Positions 53,860 to 61,142 of a stretch of 64,000 nucleotides of DNA are shown here, one piece after another (the stretch's first letter is position 1; every line of letters starts with the position of its first letter). A program made the position numbers and the translations under genes. The notes under the pieces are model-generated. The model was given only the letters and a program-made list of their open reading frames with translations. It was not told where the DNA came from and did no database searches. Source of the stretch: UBA9214 sp964443845 (GTDB lineage Bacteria > Pseudomonadota > Gammaproteobacteria > UBA9214); the NCBI GenBank assembly GCA_964443845.1, contig CAYUFA010000002.1, positions 1-64,000 of the forward strand. The letters run 5' to 3'.

Positions 53860-54782
53860 ATCGTCGTGTGAACCATGCCCTGGTCGGCCTGTTCGTGATC
53901 GTGCTGGGACTGGTGTGGCTGGTGATCACACTGTGGCTGGCACTGGGTGATTATTCCACCCACTACAAGACCTATCGCGTCTACCTGGATGAATCGGTGG
54001 CCGGTCTGTATCTCGATGCGCCGGTGAAATACCGGGGCGTCGAGGTGGGCAAGGTGACCCGTATCGAACTGAACCCGAAGGTTCCGGACCAGGTGCGGCT
54101 GACACTCGACGTGGTCTCCTCCACACCGATCCGGGAGGACACCGAGGCGCAACTTGCGGTCCAGGGCCTGACTGGCATCGCGTTCGTCGACCTGAAGGGG
54201 GGCAGTGCCGGTTCCCCGCTGCTGGAAGCGAAGGAGGGCGAGGATTATCCGGTGATCCGGTCCTCACCCTCGTTCTTCACCCGTCTCGATACCAGCGGTA
54301 CGGAACTGATCGCCAACGTCAACAATATCGCCGACCGGCTTTCGAAACTGCTGGACACCCAGGGGCGGGAATCCGTCAAGGAAATCCTGAATAACCTCAG
54401 CGTCATCACCGGCGCGCTGGCCCGGCACCGCAAGGAAATGGACCGCAGCGTGGTGAGTGCGTCGAAGCTGCTGGAGAATACTGCCACGGCCAGTGACCGC
54501 CTGCCTGCACTGCTGGCACAGGTGCAGGAGACCGCGCATTCGTTCCGGGATATGGCGGACAACGTCAGCAAGGCCAGCGACCGGCTGAATACCTACCTGG
54601 GCGGCAGTGGCCCCGGTGTCCAGCAGTTCTCCCGCCAGACCCTGCCGGAACTGGGTGCCCTCGTTACCGAACTGCGCGACCTGGCCGTGAGCCTGCGCAG
54701 TGTCAGCAGCAAGCTGGAGGAAGACCCGCGGGTGCTGCTGTATGGCAACCAGCTGGAGGCGCCGGGGCCGGGAGAGAAATGA
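53853..54782 (+). CDS. mlaD: MCE/MlaD-family lipid-binding protein
   Basis: A 309-residue protein anchored by one N-terminal helix (about 9-32) with a periplasmic MCE domain (about 40-118: YKTYRVYLDESVAGLYLDAP, VKYRGVEVGKV, VQGLTGIAFVDL). A long helical C-terminal tail (about 150-290) follows, longer than in E. coli MlaD and closer to tunnel-forming MCE proteins. Hexamers form a lipid channel. It overlaps the genes on both sides. Confidence 0.92.
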   Translation: MLNRRVNHALVGLFVIVLGLVWLVITLWLALGDYSTHYKTYRVYLDESVAGLYLDAPVKYRGVEVGKVTRIELNPKVPDQVRLTLDVVSSTPIREDTEAQLAVQGLTGIAFVDLKGGSAGSPLLEAKEGEDYPVIRSSPSFFTRLDTSGTELIANVNNIADRLSKLLDTQGRESVKEILNNLSVITGALARHRKEMDRSVVSASKLLENTATASDRLPALLAQVQETAHSFRDMADNVSKASDRLNTYLGGSGPGVQQFSRQTLPELGALVTELRDLAVSLRSVSSKLEEDPRVLLYGNQLEAPGPGEK

Positions 54783-55387
54783 TGTCTGTGATGAAACTGT
54801 TTGCCCGGGCCTGCCTGGTACTGCTGGTGAGCGGGTGTACGTTGCTTCCCGCGCCGCAACAAACCGCCAGCGAACGCTATGTACTCGAATATTCGCCGGC
54901 CACGCCGGCCCCCGCCAGCGGAGACCGGCCCGTGCTGATCGTGGGCACGCCTGCGGCGAACGGCGCCTACGATTCTTCCCGGATCGCGTACCTGCAGCAG
55001 CAGTATGGACTGCGCTACTATGCACGCAGCCGCTGGGCCGATTCCCCGGCCAGCATGCTGGCACCCCTGCTGGTCGAGGCGCTCAACGCCGGCGGCAGGC
55101 TCCGGGCGGTGGGGGCGGATAGCGGCGGGATTGCCGCCACCCTGCGTCTGGACAGCACGTTGCTGCGCTTTTACCAGGACTTTACCGTCCATCCCAGCCG
55201 GATGCGCATCACCCTGCGCGTACAACTGGTCGACCTGCGGGCGCAGCGGGTGGTCGCCTCCCGGGTGTTCGATATCCAGGAGCCGGCCGCCACGGATGAC
55301 ACCTACGGTGGCGTGCAGGCCGCGAACCGCGGGGTCGCTGCATTGCTGCAGCAGGTTGTGGACTTCTGTACCGCGCACGCCGGCTAG
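54779..55387 (+). CDS. ABC-type transport auxiliary lipoprotein, PqiC-like
   Basis: A 202-residue lipoprotein (signal ending VSGC, Cys20) of the ABC transport auxiliary/PqiC family: YVLEYSPA early, then IAYLQQQYGLRYYARSRWAD (the Y-RWA motif), and RVQLVDLRAQRVVASRVFDI. PqiC is an outer-membrane partner of MCE systems. ATG at 54779 overlaps the MCE stop (ATGA); ATG at 54782 is one codon later. This suggests a PqiC-like outer-membrane end for the transporter; no MlaA or MlaC is in the window. Confidence 0.88.
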   Translation: MMSVMKLFARACLVLLVSGCTLLPAPQQTASERYVLEYSPATPAPASGDRPVLIVGTPAANGAYDSSRIAYLQQQYGLRYYARSRWADSPASMLAPLLVEALNAGGRLRAVGADSGGIAATLRLDSTLLRFYQDFTVHPSRMRITLRVQLVDLRAQRVVASRVFDIQEPAATDDTYGGVQAANRGVAALLQQVVDFCTAHAG

Positions 55388-55390
55388 CGC

Positions 55391-56134
55391 ATGTCCGGCA
55401 TGTTGTCGCGGGTCCGCGTCGTCCTGAGCCATACCAGCCATCCCGGGAACATCGGTGCGGTGGCGCGGGCCATGAAAACCATGGGCCTGACGCAGCTGTA
55501 CCTGCTCAATCCGCAACGTTTCCCGGATGCCGAGGCAACAGCCCGGGCCTCCGGGGCTGATGACCTGCTGGCAAACGCCAGGGTGTGCACCAGGCTGGAC
55601 GAGTCACTCTCGGGCTGCCGGCTGGTGCTGGGTGCAAGTGCGCGCGCGCGCCGCATTCCCTGCCCGGTGATCGGGCCGGCAGACGGTGCCCGCTGGACGG
55701 TGGAGGCGGCCGCGCAGGGTGAGGTGGCGCTGCTGTTCGGCTGCGAGCAGTCCGGGCTGAGCAACCGGGAGATCGATCGCTGCCATTCCCTGGTGCGCAT
55801 CCCGACCAACCCGGAATACGGTTCGCTCAACCTCGCTGCCGCGGTACAGATCCTCGGTTACGAGGTCCGGGTTGCCAGCCTCGCCGGGGCTGCCGCCGCA
55901 CCGCCCGCTGTGCAGGTACCGGTGAGTGTCGACGAACTGGAGCGGTTTTATGTCCACCTGGAACAGACCCTCGTGCAACTGGGGTTTCTGGATCCCGCGC
56001 ACCCGCGTCAGCTGATGCGGCGCCTGCGCCGCCTCTACAACCGCGCAAGACCGGACGAAAACGAGGTGAATATCCTGCGCGGGATACTCACCGCGACGCA
56101 GGAATATCTGCAACGCAATGCGCGCGGACAGTGA
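55391..56134 (+). CDS. trmJ: tRNA (cytidine/uridine-2'-O-)-methyltransferase TrmJ
   Basis: A 247-residue SPOUT methyltransferase that 2'-O-methylates position 32 of tRNAs. Motifs: SHPGNIGAVARAMKTMGL (motif 1), LFGCEQSGLSNREI (motif 2) and IPTNPEYGSLNLAAAVQIL (motif 3, SAM knot). A helical extension follows (residues ~165-247). Only three bases separate it from the lipoprotein gene. trmJ-cysE-iscR is a common gammaproteobacterial order. Confidence 0.93.
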   Translation: MSGMLSRVRVVLSHTSHPGNIGAVARAMKTMGLTQLYLLNPQRFPDAEATARASGADDLLANARVCTRLDESLSGCRLVLGASARARRIPCPVIGPADGARWTVEAAAQGEVALLFGCEQSGLSNREIDRCHSLVRIPTNPEYGSLNLAAAVQILGYEVRVASLAGAAAAPPAVQVPVSVDELERFYVHLEQTLVQLGFLDPAHPRQLMRRLRRLYNRARPDENEVNILRGILTATQEYLQRNARGQ

Positions 56135-56200
56135 CATTGTGCGGCTGTTTTACGCTGGCATACACTGTGCGTGTCGGTAACCGGAGCAAGGCCATCGCCC

Positions 56201-57019
56201 ATGTTTGAGAGAATCCGCGAAGACGTCCGCGTCGTGTTTGAACGCGATCCCGCCGCGCGCAACACCTTCGACATCCTGACGACGTATCCGGGTATCCATG
56301 CCGTGCTGATGCACCGCTGGAGCCACTGGCTCTGGACGCACGGTCTGAAATGGCTGGCCCGGATGTTTTCCAACATCGCCCGCTGGTATACGGGCATCGA
56401 GATCCACCCGGGCGCGAGCATCGGCCGGCGCTTCTTTATCGACCACGGGATGGGTGTGGTGATCGGGGAAACGACCGAGATCGGCGATGACTGCACGCTC
56501 TATCACGGTGTCACGCTGGGTGGCACGAGCTGGAACAAGGGCAAGCGTCATCCGACGCTGTGCAACAACGTGGTCATCGGCGCGGGCGCCAAGGTGCTGG
56601 GACCGATTACCATCGAGGACGGGGTCCGCATCGGTTCCAATGCCGTGGTGCTCAAGAACGTGTCGGCCGGCATGACGGTGGTGGGTGTGCCCGGACGCCT
56701 GGTCCGGGGTCGTGCCGGCGCCGTTCCCGATGAACGCAGGCAGGCCATTGCCGCCAAGATGGGGTTCGATGCCTATGGTACGACCAGCGACATGCCGGAC
56801 CCGGTGGCGACCGCGGTGAATGGCATTCTCGATCACATTCATGTCATGGACCAGCGGCTCGAGGAGATGTGCCGGGGACTCAAGCAGCTCGGTGCGGAAA
56901 TGGGCGACCTGAAACTGCCGGACCTCGACTCCTGCGCCCTGAAGCACGTGGAAAATGAGGATATCGATCCGGCAGTGGAGTCGCTGTCCTCGGGGGATCC
57001 GCAGGACCGCGATTCTTGA
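56201..57019 (+). CDS. cysE: serine O-acetyltransferase
   Basis: Acetylates serine in the first step of cysteine synthesis. The 272-residue protein has an N-terminal helical domain (MFERIREDVRVVFERDPAAR) and a left-handed beta-helix of hexapeptide repeats (GIEIHPGASIGRRFFIDHGM, GVVIGETTEIGDDCTLYHGV, GGTSWNKGKRHPTLCNNVVI) with catalytic His in FIDHG and YHGV. A C-terminal ~70-residue extension follows. The ATG at 56201 matches family starts. Confidence 0.94.
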   Translation: MFERIREDVRVVFERDPAARNTFDILTTYPGIHAVLMHRWSHWLWTHGLKWLARMFSNIARWYTGIEIHPGASIGRRFFIDHGMGVVIGETTEIGDDCTLYHGVTLGGTSWNKGKRHPTLCNNVVIGAGAKVLGPITIEDGVRIGSNAVVLKNVSAGMTVVGVPGRLVRGRAGAVPDERRQAIAAKMGFDAYGTTSDMPDPVATAVNGILDHIHVMDQRLEEMCRGLKQLGAEMGDLKLPDLDSCALKHVENEDIDPAVESLSSGDPQDRDS

Positions 57020-57077
57020 CGCATGCAGGGCGATATGAGACTTTGCCGGTAGACCCCCCGCAGCGGATGACCGGTGC

Positions 57078-57578
57078 ATGAAACTGACCAGCAAGGGCCG
57101 TTACGCGGTCACGGCGATCCTGGACCTGGCCTTCCACGTCCACGAGGGTCCGGTCAGCCTGGCGCAGATTTCCAGGCGCCAGGACATCTCGCTTTCCTAC
57201 CTCGAACAATTGTTCACGCGCCTGCGCAAGCAGAAGCTGGTCAGAAGTACCCGCGGCCCCGGTGGCGGGTATTCACTGGGTCGTCCCGCGGACCGGATCT
57301 CCGTGGCGGAAGTGATCGCTGCCGTGGATGAAGCGGTGGATACCACGCGCTGCAGCGGCGCGGGGAATTGCCACGACGGACAGCAATGCCTGACCCACGA
57401 CCTGTGGGATGATTTGGGCCGGCAGATCACCGACTTTCTCGACGAGATCACGCTCCAGGACCTGCTGGAGGAAGAAGCCATCCGCTCGGTGGCGATACGC
57501 CAGGATGAAAAGACACCGGGCGCCCAGGACACGGAAACACCGCTCGCCGGTACCCCGTCCGGGCTGGACGCTCTCTAG
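57078..57578 (+). CDS. iscR: Fe-S cluster regulator IscR (Rrf2 family)
   Basis: A 166-residue Rrf2 regulator. The winged HTH is at residues 1-70 (MKLTSKGRYAVTAILDLAFH; LEQLFTRLRK; RGPGGGYSLGR). The [2Fe-2S] ligands Cys92, Cys98, Cys104 and His107 (CSGAGNCHDGQQCLTH) match IscR. It normally represses its own isc operon when cluster-loaded. Here it is followed by a terminator and a gene on the opposite strand, so iscSUA are not adjacent. No clear type 1 IscR box is seen in the 58-base gap before it. Confidence 0.94.
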   Translation: MKLTSKGRYAVTAILDLAFHVHEGPVSLAQISRRQDISLSYLEQLFTRLRKQKLVRSTRGPGGGYSLGRPADRISVAEVIAAVDEAVDTTRCSGAGNCHDGQQCLTHDLWDDLGRQITDFLDEITLQDLLEEEAIRSVAIRQDEKTPGAQDTETPLAGTPSGLDAL

Positions 57579-57677
57579 AACCCGTCTCCGATCCCCCCGC
57601 GTCGGGGCTGGCCCGGCGACCACACCGCCCTCTGACCTGCGCGGGACGCCTCCCCGACAGGCAGCCCCGCGCGTAGC

Positions 57678-57710
57678 CCGCACCGGGCCGTACTTCTCCC
57701 GGGCGGTTTT
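57678..57710 (+). terminator. rho-independent terminator after iscR
   Basis: CCGC-A-CCGGG (57678-57687) pairs with CCCGG-GCGG (57698-57706), leaving one bulged A and a ten-base loop, followed by TTTT and further T/A-rich bases. It closes the trmJ-cysE-iscR transcript. Confidence 0.7.
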
Positions 57711-57760
57711 ATATCGTTATTATCCCGGCGTAGCGCAGCGCCGCCCGGCGCGGCTGCCGG

Positions 57761-58351
57761 TCAGGGTTTCATCCACACCAGCAGGCGATTGTTGACCGGC
57801 ATCTCGTGATCCGCCCGCCGGCGCAGGCCGTGGCCGTGTGCCAGCGCATCGAGGTCGGCGCAATCGCGGATCCCGCTGCCCGGGTCCCGGTTCTTCAGCC
57901 AGGCATCGAAGCGCGCATTGCTGTCGCTGGTGTAGCGCCCGTGATCGTTGAACGGACCATACAGGCAGAAGCGGCCTCCGGGTTCCAGCAGGTGCGCGAC
58001 GCCGGCAAACAGGTCGGTGACCGCGGCCCAGTGCATGATGTGGGTCGTATTGGCGCTGAACACCCCGTCGAAGGTCCGTTGCGGCCACTGCCCGGCCGTG
58101 ACATCGAGCGGGAAGGGGCGTGCGATGTTTTCCAGGCCGGATTCCTCGATCCACGCATGGATACTCGGGTGGTTTTCCGGCAGGTCGCTGGTGTGCCAGC
58201 GCAGGTGTGCCAGCGCCCCGGCCAGGTACACGGCGTGTTGCCCGGTACCGCTGCCGATCTCCAGCACCTCGCGCGTGGTGGCGAATTCCGCGCGCAGTAC
58301 GGTGAGGATCGGCGCGCGGTTCTGGTTGCAGGATTCGGAGTACTGTTTCAT
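57761..58351 (-). CDS. DUF938 family SAM-dependent methyltransferase
   Basis: A 196-residue protein of the DUF938 family. It begins MKQYSESCNQNRAPILTVLR, then the SAM-binding VLEIGSGTGQHAVYLA, SDLPENHPSI, FSANTTHIMHW and LLEPGGRFCLYGPF. The ATG at 58351 matches family starts; the longer upstream frame does not. The methyl acceptor is unknown. Confidence 0.9.
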   Translation of the reverse strand: MKQYSESCNQNRAPILTVLRAEFATTREVLEIGSGTGQHAVYLAGALAHLRWHTSDLPENHPSIHAWIEESGLENIARPFPLDVTAGQWPQRTFDGVFSANTTHIMHWAAVTDLFAGVAHLLEPGGRFCLYGPFNDHGRYTSDSNARFDAWLKNRDPGSGIRDCADLDALAHGHGLRRRADHEMPVNNRLLVWMKP

Positions 58352-58439
58352 GTCTGCATTGTGCAGGATTCCGGGCGCGGGACAACACCGGCCCGGACCC
58401 CGCAAGAGGGGGGCCGGGCCAGGTGGTTGGGAGGAGCGG

Positions 58440-58871
58440 TCAGTTGACCGTGATGCGGCGCGGTTCGGGCTTGTCCTGCTTGGGAATGATCACTTCCAGG
58501 ACGCCGTCCTTCACCGTCGCGGAAATCTGCTCGGCATTCACGGTGTCCGGCAGTGTGAACTGGCGCAGGAAGGTGCCGTGTACGCGTTCGCGCCGGTGAA
58601 TGCCTTCGCGTTTTTCCTCGCTTTCGGCATGGCGTTCACCGCGGATGGTCAGCACGCCGTCTTCCAGGGAGATATCCACATCCTTGCGTTCCACCCCCGG
58701 CAGGTCAGCCGCCAGCACGAAGCGGTTTTCTTCCTCGCGGATGTCCACAGCCGGGACCCAGTTGCGTTCCTGTGCCGTGTTTGCCTGGACCGGGCCCCCG
58801 CTGAACATGCGGTTGATCTCACGGTTGAACTGGTCAAACAGGTTCAGCGGTTCATAACGTACGATTGCCAT
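58440..58871 (-). CDS. small heat shock protein Hsp20
   Basis: A 143-residue alpha-crystallin-type chaperone that holds unfolding proteins. N-terminal arm (FDQFNREINRMFSGG), alpha-crystallin domain (about 38-135: WVPAVDIREEENRFVLAADL, GERHAESEE, GTFLRQFTLPDTVNAEQIS, VKDGVLEVIIPK), and a C-terminal ITV that stands for the I-x-I/V oligomerisation motif. It has a strong AGGAGG ribosome site and a sigma32 promoter upstream. Confidence 0.94.
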   Translation of the reverse strand: MAIVRYEPLNLFDQFNREINRMFSGGPVQANTAQERNWVPAVDIREEENRFVLAADLPGVERKDVDISLEDGVLTIRGERHAESEEKREGIHRRERVHGTFLRQFTLPDTVNAEQISATVKDGVLEVIIPKQDKPEPRRITVN

Positions 58872-58916
58872 GCTCTTGCCCTCCTGAATGGGGTAGTCAC
58901 GATTGACGTGCTACCT

Positions 58917-58944
58917 AGATAGGGGCACGGGCGCGGATTTCAAG
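58917..58944 (-). promoter_or_regulatory. sigma32 heat-shock promoter of hsp20
   Basis: Read on the minus strand: CTTGAAA (58944-58938, a perfect sigma32 -35), 13 bases, then CCCTATCT (58924-58917), one mismatch from CCCCATNT. The start would be near 58909, about 38 bases before the hsp20 ATG. Confidence 0.85.
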
Positions 58945-58963
58945 GGCCGGGGGCCCGCGCCGT

Positions 58964-60751
58964 TCAGTAGCCCAGCAGGCGGGCGCCCTGGTAGAAAAAG
59001 AAACTGCTGAGCCAGGCCAGCGACAGCGACCAGGTCAGGCTCATGCCGGTAAATTTCCAGCTGCGGGACTCGGTCAGCTGGGTGGCCAGGGTGGAGAGGC
59101 AGGGGGTATAGAGCAGGACGAAGAGCATGAAACTCAGGGCCTGCACGGTATCCATCTGGGTGGCCAGGTAGCTGTCCAGGGCCCCGCCCTGGAGTCCCGT
59201 CATGGCGACCATGGCGCCGATGACGATCTCCTTGGCGACGAATCCGAACAGCAGGACCACCGACATGGTCGCGCTGATGCCGATCGGATCCAGCAGGGGT
59301 TTCATCCACGCGCCCAACATCCCGGCCCAGGTCCCGGCCCCGCCGGGTGCGTGGCCCGCGGGGAAGTGGGTGAGCAGCCATACCAGCACCACACCGGTGA
59401 TGATGAAACTGCTCGCGCGGCGCAGGAAATGCGAAATTTCATGCCAGCCCCGCATCAGGACCTGCTTCAGCACCGGGGCACGATAGGGAGGGAGTTCCAG
59501 CACGAAAGGCTCGTCGCTCCTGAGCCGGCGGCCAAATACCGCGGCGGTCAGGAACGCCGCGACAAAGCTCGCCAGGTACAGGGTGAACAGGATTAACGGT
59601 GCGCGGGATGGCGGGAACAGGGCACTGATCAGGAACAGGTAGACCTGCAGGCGCGCCGAGCACAGGGAAAAGGGGATGACCAGCATGCTCAGCCAGCGCA
59701 GGTTGCGACTGCGCATGACGCGCGTGCCCATCAGTGCCGGAACGTTGCACCCGAAACCCATCAGCAGCATCACGAATCCGCGTCCGTCCAGGCCCATGCG
59801 GGCCATCAGCGAGTCGGTCAGGAATGCCGCACGGGCCAGGTAGCCACTGTCCTCGACGATGGCCATGAAAAAGAAGAACAGGATGATCACCGGGACGAAC
59901 GAGGCTACGGTGCCGATGCCGTTGTAGATTCCCTCGACCAGGAAGCCGTACAGAAACGCCGGCATGCTCCCGGCCAGGGGCTGCAGGGCCAGGTCGCGGA
60001 AGCTGTCCAGCACGTATGTGACGGCATCCTGGAGGGGGGTGCCCAGGGTGTAGACTGCCTGGAATACCAGGAACATGACCAGCAGGAACAGGGGCAGACC
60101 GAACACCGGGTGCAGCATGACGTGATCGATCCGCTCGGTCAGCCGGCGTACCAGTACGCCCGGTGCGGAAACACAGCGGCTGACCAGCGCATCGGAGCGG
60201 GACACGATTTCGTCGTCCGCATGCAGGACGTTGCGTAACTCCCCCAGCGGAACCGGGCTGGCGTCGCCGATCAGCCGGCTCAGGGTCGCCAGGGCCTCGG
60301 CATATCCGGTACCCAGGCGTGCGCTGAGCAGGTGCACGGGGCATTGCAGTCCCTCGGCCAGGGCATCCGTATCGATGCGGATGCCCAGCTGGGCGGCCTC
60401 GTCCGACATGTTCATCAGCACCAGTGGCTGGATGCCGATCTTGCCGAATTGCAGTGCCAGCGGGAGCTGATGGTCAAGCTGGGTTGAATTGAGGATGACC
60501 GCGACCAGGTCCACCGGGTTGTTTTCCAGGAAGGTACGCACGATCTGCTCGTCTTCCGAGAAACCGTGCAGGTCATAGATACCGGGCAGGTCGATCACCT
60601 CGACGGCTTCGCCGCCCAGTACGATGCGTGCGCTGAGCAGGTCGACGGTGACGCCGGGCCAGTTACCGACCCGGGAGCTGGACCCGGTGAGCCGGTTGAA
60701 GAAGGTCGACTTGCCGGTATTCGGCATGCCGACAATGACAATGCGCTTCAC
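58964..60751 (-). CDS. feoB: ferrous iron transporter FeoB
   Basis: A 595-residue Fe2+ transporter. The N-terminal G-domain has G1 GMPNTGKST (8-16), G3 DLPG (54-57) and G4 NMSD (114-117). After a helical spacer, the membrane part has two repeated cores, including the Cys-containing gate MGFGCNVPALMGTR and, later, GFVAKEIVIGAMVAMTG. It is shorter than E. coli FeoB (~770) because of a compact spacer and C-terminus. It overlaps feoA by four bases (ATGA). There is no feoC. Confidence 0.94.
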   Translation of the reverse strand: MKRIVIVGMPNTGKSTFFNRLTGSSSRVGNWPGVTVDLLSARIVLGGEAVEVIDLPGIYDLHGFSEDEQIVRTFLENNPVDLVAVILNSTQLDHQLPLALQFGKIGIQPLVLMNMSDEAAQLGIRIDTDALAEGLQCPVHLLSARLGTGYAEALATLSRLIGDASPVPLGELRNVLHADDEIVSRSDALVSRCVSAPGVLVRRLTERIDHVMLHPVFGLPLFLLVMFLVFQAVYTLGTPLQDAVTYVLDSFRDLALQPLAGSMPAFLYGFLVEGIYNGIGTVASFVPVIILFFFFMAIVEDSGYLARAAFLTDSLMARMGLDGRGFVMLLMGFGCNVPALMGTRVMRSRNLRWLSMLVIPFSLCSARLQVYLFLISALFPPSRAPLILFTLYLASFVAAFLTAAVFGRRLRSDEPFVLELPPYRAPVLKQVLMRGWHEISHFLRRASSFIITGVVLVWLLTHFPAGHAPGGAGTWAGMLGAWMKPLLDPIGISATMSVVLLFGFVAKEIVIGAMVAMTGLQGGALDSYLATQMDTVQALSFMLFVLLYTPCLSTLATQLTESRSWKFTGMSLTWSLSLAWLSSFFFYQGARLLGY

Positions 60752-60984
60752 TGGATGGTGGAGATGGACACGCGCGCCGCGTCGCAGCGACGCATGATGA
60801 GATGAAGGCTGCCGATGCGGATCTGCATGGGACCCAGACGGGGACGGCGAATAACCACCGCTTCGCGCCCGGTGCGCAGCCCCATTGACTGCAGTCGCTG
60901 GCGCGTGCTGTCCGTGGCGTGAATGCCGGTAATAAAGGCACGCTCGCCAACCGCCAGCTCAGATAAATTAACTAAGTTACTCAA
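60748..60984 (-). CDS. feoA: ferrous iron transport protein FeoA
   Basis: A 78-residue SH3-like cytoplasmic partner of FeoB: LSELAVGERAFITGIHATDS, RLQSMGLRTGREAVVI and GPMQIRIGSLHLIMRR. I chose the TTG at 60984, six bases after AAGGT (60995-60991); a further TTG at 61011 would add nine residues. The start lies just downstream of a Fur box. Confidence 0.88.
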   Translation of the reverse strand: MSNLVNLSELAVGERAFITGIHATDSTRQRLQSMGLRTGREAVVIRRPRLGPMQIRIGSLHLIMRRCDAARVSISTIQ

Positions 60985-61018
60985 AGTGTTACCTTGGCGC
61001 TTCAGGGGCAATAGAATT

Positions 61019-61037
61019 GAGAATCTTTCTCATTATC
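61019..61037 (-). promoter_or_regulatory. Fur box upstream of feoAB
   Basis: On the minus strand the 19 bases read GATAATGAGAAAGATTCTC, matching the Fur consensus (GATAATGATAATCATTATC) at 15 of 19 positions. It lies about 35 bases before the feoA start, in a local AT-rich stretch, so iron repression of feoAB is expected. Confidence 0.8.
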
Positions 61038-61142
61038 GCTCCCGTTTGGCTTTCCCGTCAAGTCCATATTGACTCCTCCGACGGGCAGGGGAGTTGATGC
61101 AGATCACGCGAGCCGCCGAAATGGCCGCTCGTTCAGAGGGGA

